Source: Lachnospiraceae bacterium
GTDB lineage: Bacteria; Bacillota; Clostridia; Lachnospirales; Lachnospiraceae
NCBI GenBank assembly: GCA_021204285.1
Contig: JAJPZP010000170.1
Span: 1-8,900 of the forward strand
DNA: 8,900 bases
Direction: 5' to 3'
The notes under the pieces were generated by a model. That model was not told the origin of the DNA. It saw nothing but the letters and a program-made list of their open reading frames with translations, and did not search any database. Below, one piece after another: positions 1 to 5,531 of the stretch. The position numbers were made by a program, and so were the translations under genes. The stretch's first letter is position 1, and each line of letters begins with the position of its first letter.

Positions 1-782
1 CAATAGAGGTAATCAGAGGAATCCTGCTCCCGCTTCTGGGGACTTCTCTGGGAGCGGGCTGTGTATTATTTATGAGGAAATCCATTCACCCGCTGGTGCA
101 GCGCGCATTGATCGGGTTTGCCTCCGGGGTTATGGTGGCGGCGTCCATCTGGAGCCTTCTGATCCCGGCAATCGAGCAGGGGGAGGGTGCGGTGGCAGTA
201 CTTCCGGCTGTGCTGGGCTTCTGGGTCGGCATCCTGTTTCTGTTGCTGCTCGATCATGTGATCCCGCATCTGCATATGAACAGCGAGGAGGCTGAGGGGC
301 CGGAGGGAGCGAAGGGGCGCCTGAAAAAGACGACGATGCTCGTGCTGGCCGTGACGTTGCACAATCTTCCCGAGGGTATGGCGGTAGGCGTGGTTTACGC
401 CGGATATATGAGCGGAAATTCGAATATCACTGCGCTTGGCGCGCTCGCGTTGTCCATCGGTATCGCGATCCAGAACTTTCCGGAGGGCGCGATTATCTCC
501 ATGCCGCTGCGCGTGGAAGGAGTTGGAAAGGGACGCGCTTTCCTGTACGGTGTGTTATCCGGCATTGTGGAGCCTCTGGGTGCACTGCTCACGATTCTCG
601 CTGCAGGGCTGATCCTTCCGGCACTGCCGTTTCTTCTGAGTTTTGCGGCGGGCGCGATGATGTACGTGGTCATCGAGGAGCTGATTCCGGAGATGTCTGA
701 GGAGCCGCACTCCAATATCGGGACGGTGCTGTTCGCACTGGGATTTACAGTGATGATGGCGCTGGACGTGGTGCTGGGATAA
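1..782 (+). CDS. ZIP-family (GufA/ZupT-type) divalent metal transporter, 5'-truncated by window edge
   Basis: Integral membrane transporter that probably moves Zn2+ or other divalent metals across the cytoplasmic membrane. The reading frame is open from base 3 and the residues before the ATG at 72 (ending GTSLGAGCVLF) read as the first ZIP membrane helix, so the true start lies outside the window and the ATG at 72 is internal. The ZIP metal-site signatures are visible: HNLPEG at 360-377 (metal-binding H, N and E), QNFPEG at 471-488 (Q, N and E), and a further Glu in VEPLG at about 570. These match the binuclear transport site known in the GufA branch. A short His-containing cytoplasmic loop (DHVIPHLHMN) followed by a charged Glu/Lys stretch lies between the helices, as is usual in this family. 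The remaining sequence is mostly hydrophobic helices. It ends 12 bases before the rubrerythrin -35 box with no terminator of its own visible. The family is secure; the metal is not. Confidence 0.93.
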   Translation, partial: IEVIRGILLPLLGTSLGAGCVLFMRKSIHPLVQRALIGFASGVMVAASIWSLLIPAIEQGEGAVAVLPAVLGFWVGILFLLLLDHVIPHLHMNSEEAEGPEGAKGRLKKTTMLVLAVTLHNLPEGMAVGVVYAGYMSGNSNITALGALALSIGIAIQNFPEGAIISMPLRVEGVGKGRAFLYGVLSGIVEPLGALLTILAAGLILPALPFLLSFAAGAMMYVVIEELIPEMSEEPHSNIGTVLFALGFTVMMALDVVLG

Positions 783-794
783 ATAAAAAAGTGC

Positions 795-823
795 TTGACA
801 GGGCAGACAGAAACTGGTATATT
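795..823 (+). promoter_or_regulatory. Sigma-A-type promoter of rubrerythrin (extended -10)
   Basis: A perfect -35 TTGACA (795-800) is followed by exactly 17 bases and a -10 TATATT (818-823). The three bases before the -10 are TGG, giving a TGn extended -10. The predicted transcription start is near 830, about 40 bases before the rubrerythrin ATG. This is one of the strongest promoters in the window, consistent with an abundant stress protein. Confidence 0.88.
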
Positions 824-830
824 AAAACAG

Positions 831-845
831 TAATAATTATTGTTA
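831..845. promoter_or_regulatory. PerR/Fur-like operator over the rubrerythrin transcription start
   Basis: TAATAATTATTGTTA is a 7-1-7 inverted repeat with one mismatched pair. It matches the PerR box (TTATAATnATTATAA) at 11 of 14 informative positions by my count, and the 7-1-7 Fur box equally well. It sits immediately downstream of the -10, where a bound repressor would block initiation. A second inverted repeat, TTAT-CAA-ATAA (843-853), overlaps its right end. PerR control of rubrerythrins is known in clostridia; which Fur-family protein binds here is inference. The local AT-richness lowers certainty. Confidence 0.6.
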
Positions 846-870
846 TCAAATAATCAGAGGAGGAATATCA

Positions 871-1413
871 ATGAAAGATTTAAAAGGAACGAAGACTGAG
901 CAGAACCTGATGACTGCATTCGCGGGCGAGTCCCAGGCGCACACAAAGTATCTCTATTATGCGAGCCAGGCAAAGAAGGACGGCTATGTACAGATGGGGG
1001 ATATCTTCACAGAGACCGCACTTAACGAGAAGGAGCATGCGAAGATGTGGTTCAAGCTGCTGCACGGTGGTTCGGTGCCGGGGACAATGGATAACCTCGC
1101 GGATGCCGCTGCCGGTGAGAATTACGAGTGGACCGATATGTATGACGGTTTCGCGAAGACCGCGAAGGAAGAGGGCTTTGATCACATCGCTTTCCTTTTC
1201 GAGGAGGTCGGAAAGATCGAGAAGGAACATGAGGAGCGCTACCGCAAGCTGATCGCGAATATTGAGGGCGATCTGGTCTTCACGAAGGATGGAGACGCTG
1301 TCTGGCAGTGCTCGAACTGCGGTCACATCTGCGTGGGCAAGAAGGCTCCAGAGGTATGTCCGGTGTGTGCGCATCCGCAGAGCTATTTCCAGGTCAGGGC
1401 GCAAAATTATTAA
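871..1413 (+). CDS. rbr: Rubrerythrin (diiron peroxidase with C-terminal rubredoxin domain)
   Basis: Cytoplasmic non-haem iron peroxidase that reduces hydrogen peroxide to water in anaerobes, with electrons entering through the rubredoxin centre. The 180-residue length is normal for the classical single-copy type. The N-terminal ferritin-like four-helix domain (about 1-135) shows all expected diiron ligands: E20 in AGESQA, E53 and H56 in EKEH, E83 and E86 in ENYEW, E117 and H120 in EKEH. The C-terminal rubredoxin-like domain has C147-x2-C150 and C163-x2-C166 in the usual CPVC context. The order is ferritin then rubredoxin, not the 'reverse' type. The start is fixed by AGGAGG at 858-863, seven bases before the ATG. 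It has its own promoter with a PerR/Fur-like box and a hairpin terminator, so it appears monocistronic. Peroxide-responsive derepression is the expected regulation. Identity is very secure. Confidence 0.97.
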   Translation: MKDLKGTKTEQNLMTAFAGESQAHTKYLYYASQAKKDGYVQMGDIFTETALNEKEHAKMWFKLLHGGSVPGTMDNLADAAAGENYEWTDMYDGFAKTAKEEGFDHIAFLFEEVGKIEKEHEERYRKLIANIEGDLVFTKDGDAVWQCSNCGHICVGKKAPEVCPVCAHPQSYFQVRAQNY

Positions 1414-1431
1414 GTCGATATGGAAGGTGTC

Positions 1432-1480
1432 AGGCCGCCGTGGGCGATGTTCCGCGGCGGCCTCCTTGTTGTCCTGCTTT
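1432..1480 (+). terminator. Probable intrinsic terminator of rubrerythrin
   Basis: AGGCCGCCG (1432-1440) pairs perfectly with CGGCGGCCT (1455-1463). The stem can extend inward through T1441-G1454 wobble and GGG/TCC pairing, leaving a loop of about six bases. A T-rich but interrupted tract (CCTTGTTGTCCTGCTTT) follows. It begins 18 bases after the rubrerythrin stop. The stem is strong; the U tract is imperfect, so efficiency is uncertain. Confidence 0.62.
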
Positions 1481-1523
1481 CTGCGGTCTGCATGCGGCGG
1501 AAGCGGAAGGGGATTGCCGACAA

Positions 1524-1552
1524 TTGACATTGCAGCGGGATTCCGCTACAAT
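1524..1552 (+). promoter_or_regulatory. Sigma-A-type promoter of the HD/GTPase/YkgJ operon
   Basis: A perfect -35 TTGACA (1524-1529) with a 17-base spacer precedes -10 TACAAT (1547-1552). The spacer's right half contains an imperfect 14-base palindrome, AGCGGGATTCCGCT (1534-1547), with perfect five-base arms AGCGG/CCGCT; it abuts the -10 and could be an operator. The predicted transcript starts near 1559 and has a leader of about 68 bases before the HD-domain start codon. Confidence 0.85.
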
Positions 1553-1565
1553 TTTCATAACAGTT

Positions 1566-1599
1566 CCGAATCGCATCGAAATGAGAAGGTGCGGTTCCG
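1566..1599 (+). promoter_or_regulatory. Leader hairpin in the 5' UTR of the HD/GTPase operon
   Basis: Bases 1566-1575 (CCGAATCGCA) can pair with 1590-1599 (TGCGGTTCCG): nine of ten positions pair, one as a G-T wobble, around one C-C mismatch, with a 14-base loop. The hairpin lies within the predicted leader and ends 14 bases before the Shine-Dalgarno sequence. No T tract follows, so it is not an obvious attenuator. It does not match a riboswitch class I recognise. It may affect mRNA stability or translation, or may be chance. Confidence 0.4.
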
Positions 1600-1613
1600 A
1601 TAATAAAGGTTAT

Positions 1614-1620
1614 GGAGGAG
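1614..1620 (+). promoter_or_regulatory. Ribosome binding site that sets the HD-protein start
   Basis: GGAGGAG lies six bases before the ATG at 1627. An in-frame ATG at 1612 overlaps this element and has only a weak AAAGG too close upstream, so 1627 is the better start. Confidence 0.85.
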
Positions 1621-1626
1621 AATCAT

Positions 1627-2127
1627 ATGGAACGACTGCTGGCCGCCATGATGGAATACGATAAAGGAGATCCGAAGCGCATTCAGCATTTTATCAAGGT
1701 GTACGAGTTTGCGCGGACAATCGGAAAGCTGGAGAGACTCGACGAGCACACGCAGTTTATACTTGAGAGTGCTGCAACCGTGCATGATATCGGCATCCAT
1801 CCTGCAGAGGAGAAATACGGAAACTGCTCCGGAAAATATCAGGAGCTGGAAGGACCGCCGGAGGCGGAAAAACTGCTGAAAAGCCTCGGATGGCCGGAGG
1901 ATGTGACGGAGCGGGTGTCATATCTGGTAGGACATCATCACACGTATTCACAGATTGAGGGCAGCGACTATCAGATTCTTGTGGAAGCGGATTTTCTCGT
2001 CAATCTTTTCGAAGACGAGTCTTCGCAGCAGACGAAGAGAAGCGTTTACCGGAAAATTTTCCGTACGCAGGCGGGAAAGCGTCTCTTTGCGGCGCAGTTC
2101 CCGGCGGCGGTGGAAGCGGAATCATGA
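1627..2127 (+). CDS. HD-domain phosphohydrolase-like protein
   Basis: A 166-residue cytoplasmic protein of the HD superfamily, whose members are metal-dependent hydrolases of nucleotides or phosphoesters. The HD metal-binding pattern is complete: H21 (in RIQHFIKV), H53-D54 (in TVHDIGIHPAE), the H103-H105 cluster (VGHHHT) and D122 (VEADF). Nothing beyond a single small HD domain is visible, so the substrate is unknown. It has no RelA/SpoT synthetase and no GAF, response-regulator or GGDEF partner. The start at 1627 is chosen over 1612 because GGAGGAG lies just ahead of it. Its stop overlaps the next gene's start as ATGA (2124-2127), which implies translational coupling with the GTPase/nuclease fusion. 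It is the first gene of the operon from the promoter at 1524. Fold assignment is secure; specific function is not. Confidence 0.87.
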   Translation: MERLLAAMMEYDKGDPKRIQHFIKVYEFARTIGKLERLDEHTQFILESAATVHDIGIHPAEEKYGNCSGKYQELEGPPEAEKLLKSLGWPEDVTERVSYLVGHHHTYSQIEGSDYQILVEADFLVNLFEDESSQQTKRSVYRKIFRTQAGKRLFAAQFPAAVEAES

Positions 2128-4805
2128 AAGGGCATATCTGCATTGCGGTGCTGGCGCATGTCGATGCGGGGAAGACGACGCTGTCGGAGGCGATGCTTTT
2201 CTTAAACGGCGTGATCCGGCGGCTGGGCCGCGTGGACACGCGAAACGCGTTTCTGGATACGGATGAGCTGGAGCGCGCGCGGGGCATCACGATCTACTCC
2301 AAACAGGCGGAATTTACGCTCGGGGATTATCAGATGACGCTGCTGGATACGCCGGGACATGTGGATTTCTCGGCGGAGATGGAGCGCTGTCTGCAGGTGC
2401 TCGACTACGCGGTGCTTGTGGTGAGCGGAGCGGACGGGGTGCAGAGTCATACCCGAACGCTCTGGAAGCTGTTGCGCCGCTATGAGATACCGGTGTTTCT
2501 TTTTGTGAATAAGATGGACCAGCAGGGGACAGATCGCGCATCACTCATGGAAGAGCTGAAAAGAGAGCTGGACGGGGGCTGTGTAGACTTTGGCAGTAAG
2601 GATTCTGCCTTCCTGGAAAATGTCGCGGTCTGCGAGGAGCAGGCGCTTGAGCACTATCTGGAGAGCGGGGAATTATCAGAGGAAGAAATCGCACGTCTCA
2701 TACGGGAACGAAAAGTCTTTCCGTGTTGGTTTGGGTCGGCGTTGAAGCTGGATGGGGTGGAAGCTTTTCTCTCGGGAATGGAGCAGTATGTGCGCAGCCC
2801 GGCTTGGGGCGACGCCTTTGGGGCGCGCGTTTTTAAAGTCAGCCGGGACAGTCAGGACAATCGTTTAAGCTGGCTGCGCGTGACCGGCGGGACGCTGCGC
2901 GTGAAGGATGTGCTGCCGGGCGGAAAGGTGAATCAGATTCGCGTTTATTCCGGAGAAAAATACGAGACAGTAAGCGAGGCAGAGGCGGGAGTCGTGTGTG
3001 CAGTGACCGGCCTCGATGAGACGCATCCCGGCGAGGGGCTGGGCGCCGCCGGGGGGACGAATCTGCCGATTCTCGAGCCGGTGCTGACCTATCGTATCCG
3101 GCCGCCGCGCGGCTGCGACCCGTTGCAGCTCTATGGAAAGCTTCGGCAGCTCGAGGAGGAGGAGCCGGAGCTTCACATCCGCTGGGACGAGGAGCTGCGG
3201 GAGATTCAGGCGCAGCTTATGGGCGAGGTACAGATCGAGATCCTGAAGGCGAGGATTCTCGAGCGCTTTGATCTGTCAGTCGATTTTGACGAGGGAAACA
3301 TCGTATATAAGGAAACAATCCGGAATACGGTGGAGGGCGTCGGACACTTTGAACCGCTCCGACATTATGCGGAGGTGCATCTTCTGCTGGAGCCGGGAGA
3401 GGAGGGCAGTGGTCTGACCTTTTCGTCTTCCTGCAGCGAGGATGAGCTTGCCCTGAACTGGCAGCGTCTGATCCTGACACATCTTCAGGAGAAGACGCAC
3501 CGCGGTGTGCTGACCGGATCGGAGATTACCGATCTGCATGTTACGCTGGCGGCTGGGAAGGCGCATCTCAAACACACCGAGGGCGGGGACTTCCGTCAGG
3601 CGACCTATCGGGCTCTGCGTCAGGGACTGATGCAGGCCCAGAGTGTGCTTCTGGAGCCCTGGTATGAGTTCCGGCTGGAGCTGCCGACAGACAGTGTGGG
3701 GCGAGCAATGTCCGATCTGGAGCGTATGGGCGCCGTGCAGGAGCTGCCGGATCAGGCAGGCGGCATGGCGGTGCTGTCAGGAAGCGTTCCTGTGTCTGCA
3801 ATCCGCAATTATCAGCGGGAGCTGAGCGCCTACACCCGCGGGCAGGGACATTTAAGCTGTGCACTGAAGGGCTACGCGCCCTGCCACAATGCCGAGGAGG
3901 TCGTGACGCGCTGCGCTTACGATCCGGATGCCGATATAGACAATCCGTCCTCCTCAGTATTCTGCTATCACGGTGCGGGGACGGTCGTGCCATGGTATGA
4001 GGTACCGGAGCACATGCACCTGGAGAGCGTGCTGAAGCGGGAGCAGGGAGAAGTAAAAAGAGAACCGCTTTTTACACCGCCGCGCAGGGAAAGAAAAGCG
4101 GCGGACAGCGCGCGGGAAGAAAAGGAGCTTGAGGAGATTTTTACGCGAACCTATGGCGCGCCAAAGGAGCGCGTTGATGGTTCCGTCTCCCGCCGCTCTT
4201 ATGGAAGCGAGCCAGGGCGGGCCGTGGACCGAAGCGCGCTCACGCAGGCGAAGTCTTATGTCTACCGATCAAAGCCTGCTCTGCCGGAGTATCTGCTGGT
4301 GGACGGCTACAATGTGATCTTTGCCTGGGAGGATTTAAGCGATCTCGCACGGACGAGTATCGCCGGGGCACGTGAAAAGCTGCAGGATATTCTCTGCAAT
4401 TACCAGGGCTACCGGCAGTGTCAGGTGATTCTGGTTTTTGATGCCTATCGGGTGGAGGGACACAAAGAAGAAATCTTCCACTATCACAATATCGACGTGG
4501 TGTACACGAAGGAAGCGGAGACCGCGGATAGCTATATCGAGAGAACCGTGCATCAGATCGGACGGAAATACCGCGTGACGGTCGCGACCTCGGACGGCCT
4601 GGAACAGATCATTATCCGCGGGCAGGGATGTATGTCGATGTCCTCGCGCGAGCTGAAGGAAGAGATCGAGCGCATGAATCGAGAGATTCGTGAGACTTAC
4701 GTGGGACGCTTTCCAGGGAATAATAATTATCTATTTGAGAATCTGTCAGGTAAACTGTCAGAGCAGAGAAAGGAGCCGCAGCCTGAATCAGAGTCTGAGG
4801 GATAG
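2124..4805 (+). CDS. Tet(M)/EF-G-like translational GTPase fused to a C-terminal YacP/Rae1-like NYN nuclease domain
   Basis: An 893-residue cytoplasmic protein predicted to act on ribosomes. The GTPase domain has G1 AHVDAGKTT (11-19), G2 RGIT (53-56), G3 DTPGH (75-79, with the catalytic His), G4 NKMD (129-132) and G5 SAL (205-207). EF-G-like domains II to V follow to about residue 592, ending in a Tet(M)-like YTRGQG...LKGY segment. The Tet(M) loop YSPVST that displaces tetracycline is replaced by HLKHTEGGDFR (481-491). A family-specific segment around CYHGAG (614-619) and a charged linker (about 641-722) lead to an NYN/PIN-like domain with DGYNVI (D727), FDAYR (D773), ETADSYIE (D802) and TSDGLEQ (D824), resembling the ribosome-associated endonuclease Rae1 (YacP) of Bacillus. 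Tet(M) is about 640 residues, so the extra length is the fused nuclease. It is coupled by ATGA to the HD gene and followed by the YkgJ gene. Domain calls are secure; the role in rescue or mRNA cleavage is inference. Confidence 0.93.
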   Translation: MKGHICIAVLAHVDAGKTTLSEAMLFLNGVIRRLGRVDTRNAFLDTDELERARGITIYSKQAEFTLGDYQMTLLDTPGHVDFSAEMERCLQVLDYAVLVVSGADGVQSHTRTLWKLLRRYEIPVFLFVNKMDQQGTDRASLMEELKRELDGGCVDFGSKDSAFLENVAVCEEQALEHYLESGELSEEEIARLIRERKVFPCWFGSALKLDGVEAFLSGMEQYVRSPAWGDAFGARVFKVSRDSQDNRLSWLRVTGGTLRVKDVLPGGKVNQIRVYSGEKYETVSEAEAGVVCAVTGLDETHPGEGLGAAGGTNLPILEPVLTYRIRPPRGCDPLQLYGKLRQLEEEEPELHIRWDEELREIQAQLMGEVQIEILKARILERFDLSVDFDEGNIVYKETIRNTVEGVGHFEPLRHYAEVHLLLEPGEEGSGLTFSSSCSEDELALNWQRLILTHLQEKTHRGVLTGSEITDLHVTLAAGKAHLKHTEGGDFRQATYRALRQGLMQAQSVLLEPWYEFRLELPTDSVGRAMSDLERMGAVQELPDQAGGMAVLSGSVPVSAIRNYQRELSAYTRGQGHLSCALKGYAPCHNAEEVVTRCAYDPDADIDNPSSSVFCYHGAGTVVPWYEVPEHMHLESVLKREQGEVKREPLFTPPRRERKAADSAREEKELEEIFTRTYGAPKERVDGSVSRRSYGSEPGRAVDRSALTQAKSYVYRSKPALPEYLLVDGYNVIFAWEDLSDLARTSIAGAREKLQDILCNYQGYRQCQVILVFDAYRVEGHKEEIFHYHNIDVVYTKEAETADSYIERTVHQIGRKYRVTVATSDGLEQIIIRGQGCMSMSSRELKEEIERMNREIRETYVGRFPGNNNYLFENLSGKLSEQRKEPQPESESEG

Positions 4806-4854
4806 AAGACGCGAACTCAGAACGGTTGAAGCAGGGAAATGCTGCATGGACTAC

Positions 4855-4860
4855 AGGAGG
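4855..4860 (+). promoter_or_regulatory. Ribosome binding site that sets the YkgJ-family start
   Basis: A perfect AGGAGG ends seven bases before the ATG at 4868. The same frame is open upstream to a TTG at 4826, but that codon has no comparable site ahead of it, so the longer version is unlikely. Confidence 0.88.
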
Positions 4861-4867
4861 ACCAAGG

Positions 4868-5515
4868 ATGGAACGTGAGATGGACTGGGCGGAAGTGTCA
4901 GACGGACGTTTTTACCGGGCGAATGATATGGTGCGGGTGGACTGCGGCGGTTGCGCAGGTTGCTCGGAGTGCTGCCGGGGCATGGGAGAATCGATCGTGC
5001 TTGATCCGTTCGACATCTTCCGGCTGTGCGGCGGACTGCATACGGATTTTGACGGTCTTTTGCAGGGTAGCGTCGAGCTGCATGTTGTCGATGATCTGAT
5101 TCTGCCGAACCTCTGTATGTCGGGGCCGGAGGAGAGCTGCGTATTTCTCAGCGCCTCTGGCCGCTGCAACGTACACGCTTTTCGCCCCGGCTTCTGCCGG
5201 ATGTTCCCGCTGGGCCACTGCTATGAGGACGGCTCCTTCCGCTATTTTCTGCAGGTTCACGAATGTCCGAAGCCGGACAAGGGCAAGGTGAAGGTAAGAA
5301 AATGGATTGACACGCCGGATCTGAAGGAATATGAAGCCTATATTACCCGCTGGCACTATTATCTGAAGGATTTGACGGCAGAAGTCCGTGAGGATTCTTC
5401 GCGGCTGAAGCCGGTCAGCATGGAGATGCTGCAGAAATTTTATGTCACGCCCTATCGCTGGGATGGGGACTTCTATGAGCAGTTTTACGAGCGTTTTCCT
5501 GATGCTTATAGGTAA
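4868..5515 (+). CDS. YkgJ-family cysteine-cluster protein
   Basis: A 215-residue soluble protein of the YkgJ family (putative zinc- or iron-binding, often annotated as Fe-S oxidoreductase-like), whose biochemical role is unknown. The N-terminal cluster has C26, C29, C32 and the C35-C36 pair. The second half of the motif is C100-NVHAFRPGF-C110-RMFPLGH-C118, with a further C133 in HECPK. The RPxFCRxFP signature is characteristic of the family. There is no signal peptide or membrane segment. It starts 62 bases after the GTPase/nuclease fusion, on the same strand, with no terminator or promoter visible between them, so it is probably the third gene of that operon. Its 3' end converges on the PucR-type gene with only 16 bases between the stops. 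Family is secure; function and bound metal are not known. Confidence 0.88.
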   Translation: MEREMDWAEVSDGRFYRANDMVRVDCGGCAGCSECCRGMGESIVLDPFDIFRLCGGLHTDFDGLLQGSVELHVVDDLILPNLCMSGPEESCVFLSASGRCNVHAFRPGFCRMFPLGHCYEDGSFRYFLQVHECPKPDKGKVKVRKWIDTPDLKEYEAYITRWHYYLKDLTAEVREDSSRLKPVSMEMLQKFYVTPYRWDGDFYEQFYERFPDAYR

Positions 5516-5531
5516 AGGCGTTTTCAAAAAT

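Noticed and set aside
72..782. ATG at 72 as the start of the ZIP transporter
   Set aside because: The frame is open upstream to the window edge and encodes residues typical of the first ZIP helix, so the gene is cut by the window.
880..1530. 216-codon open frame antisense to rubrerythrin
   Set aside because: It lies opposite an unmistakable rubrerythrin, has no recognisable domain, and is explained by high GC and codon bias.
1612..1626. Upstream in-frame ATG for the HD protein
   Set aside because: It overlaps the GGAGGAG ribosome site that serves the ATG at 1627, and has no adequately spaced site itself.
2124..4805. Simple annotation as a tetracycline-resistance ribosomal protection protein
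   Set aside because: The domain IV loop lacks the Tet(M) YSPV motif, the protein is about 250 residues too long, and it carries a nuclease-like domain.
4826..4867. TTG start extending the YkgJ-family protein by 14 residues
   Set aside because: No ribosome site ahead of it, while a perfect AGGAGG precedes the ATG at 4868; the extra residues are not family-like.
4898..5527. 209-codon open frame antisense to the YkgJ-family gene
   Set aside because: Shadow of a gene with a complete conserved cysteine signature; no independent coding evidence.
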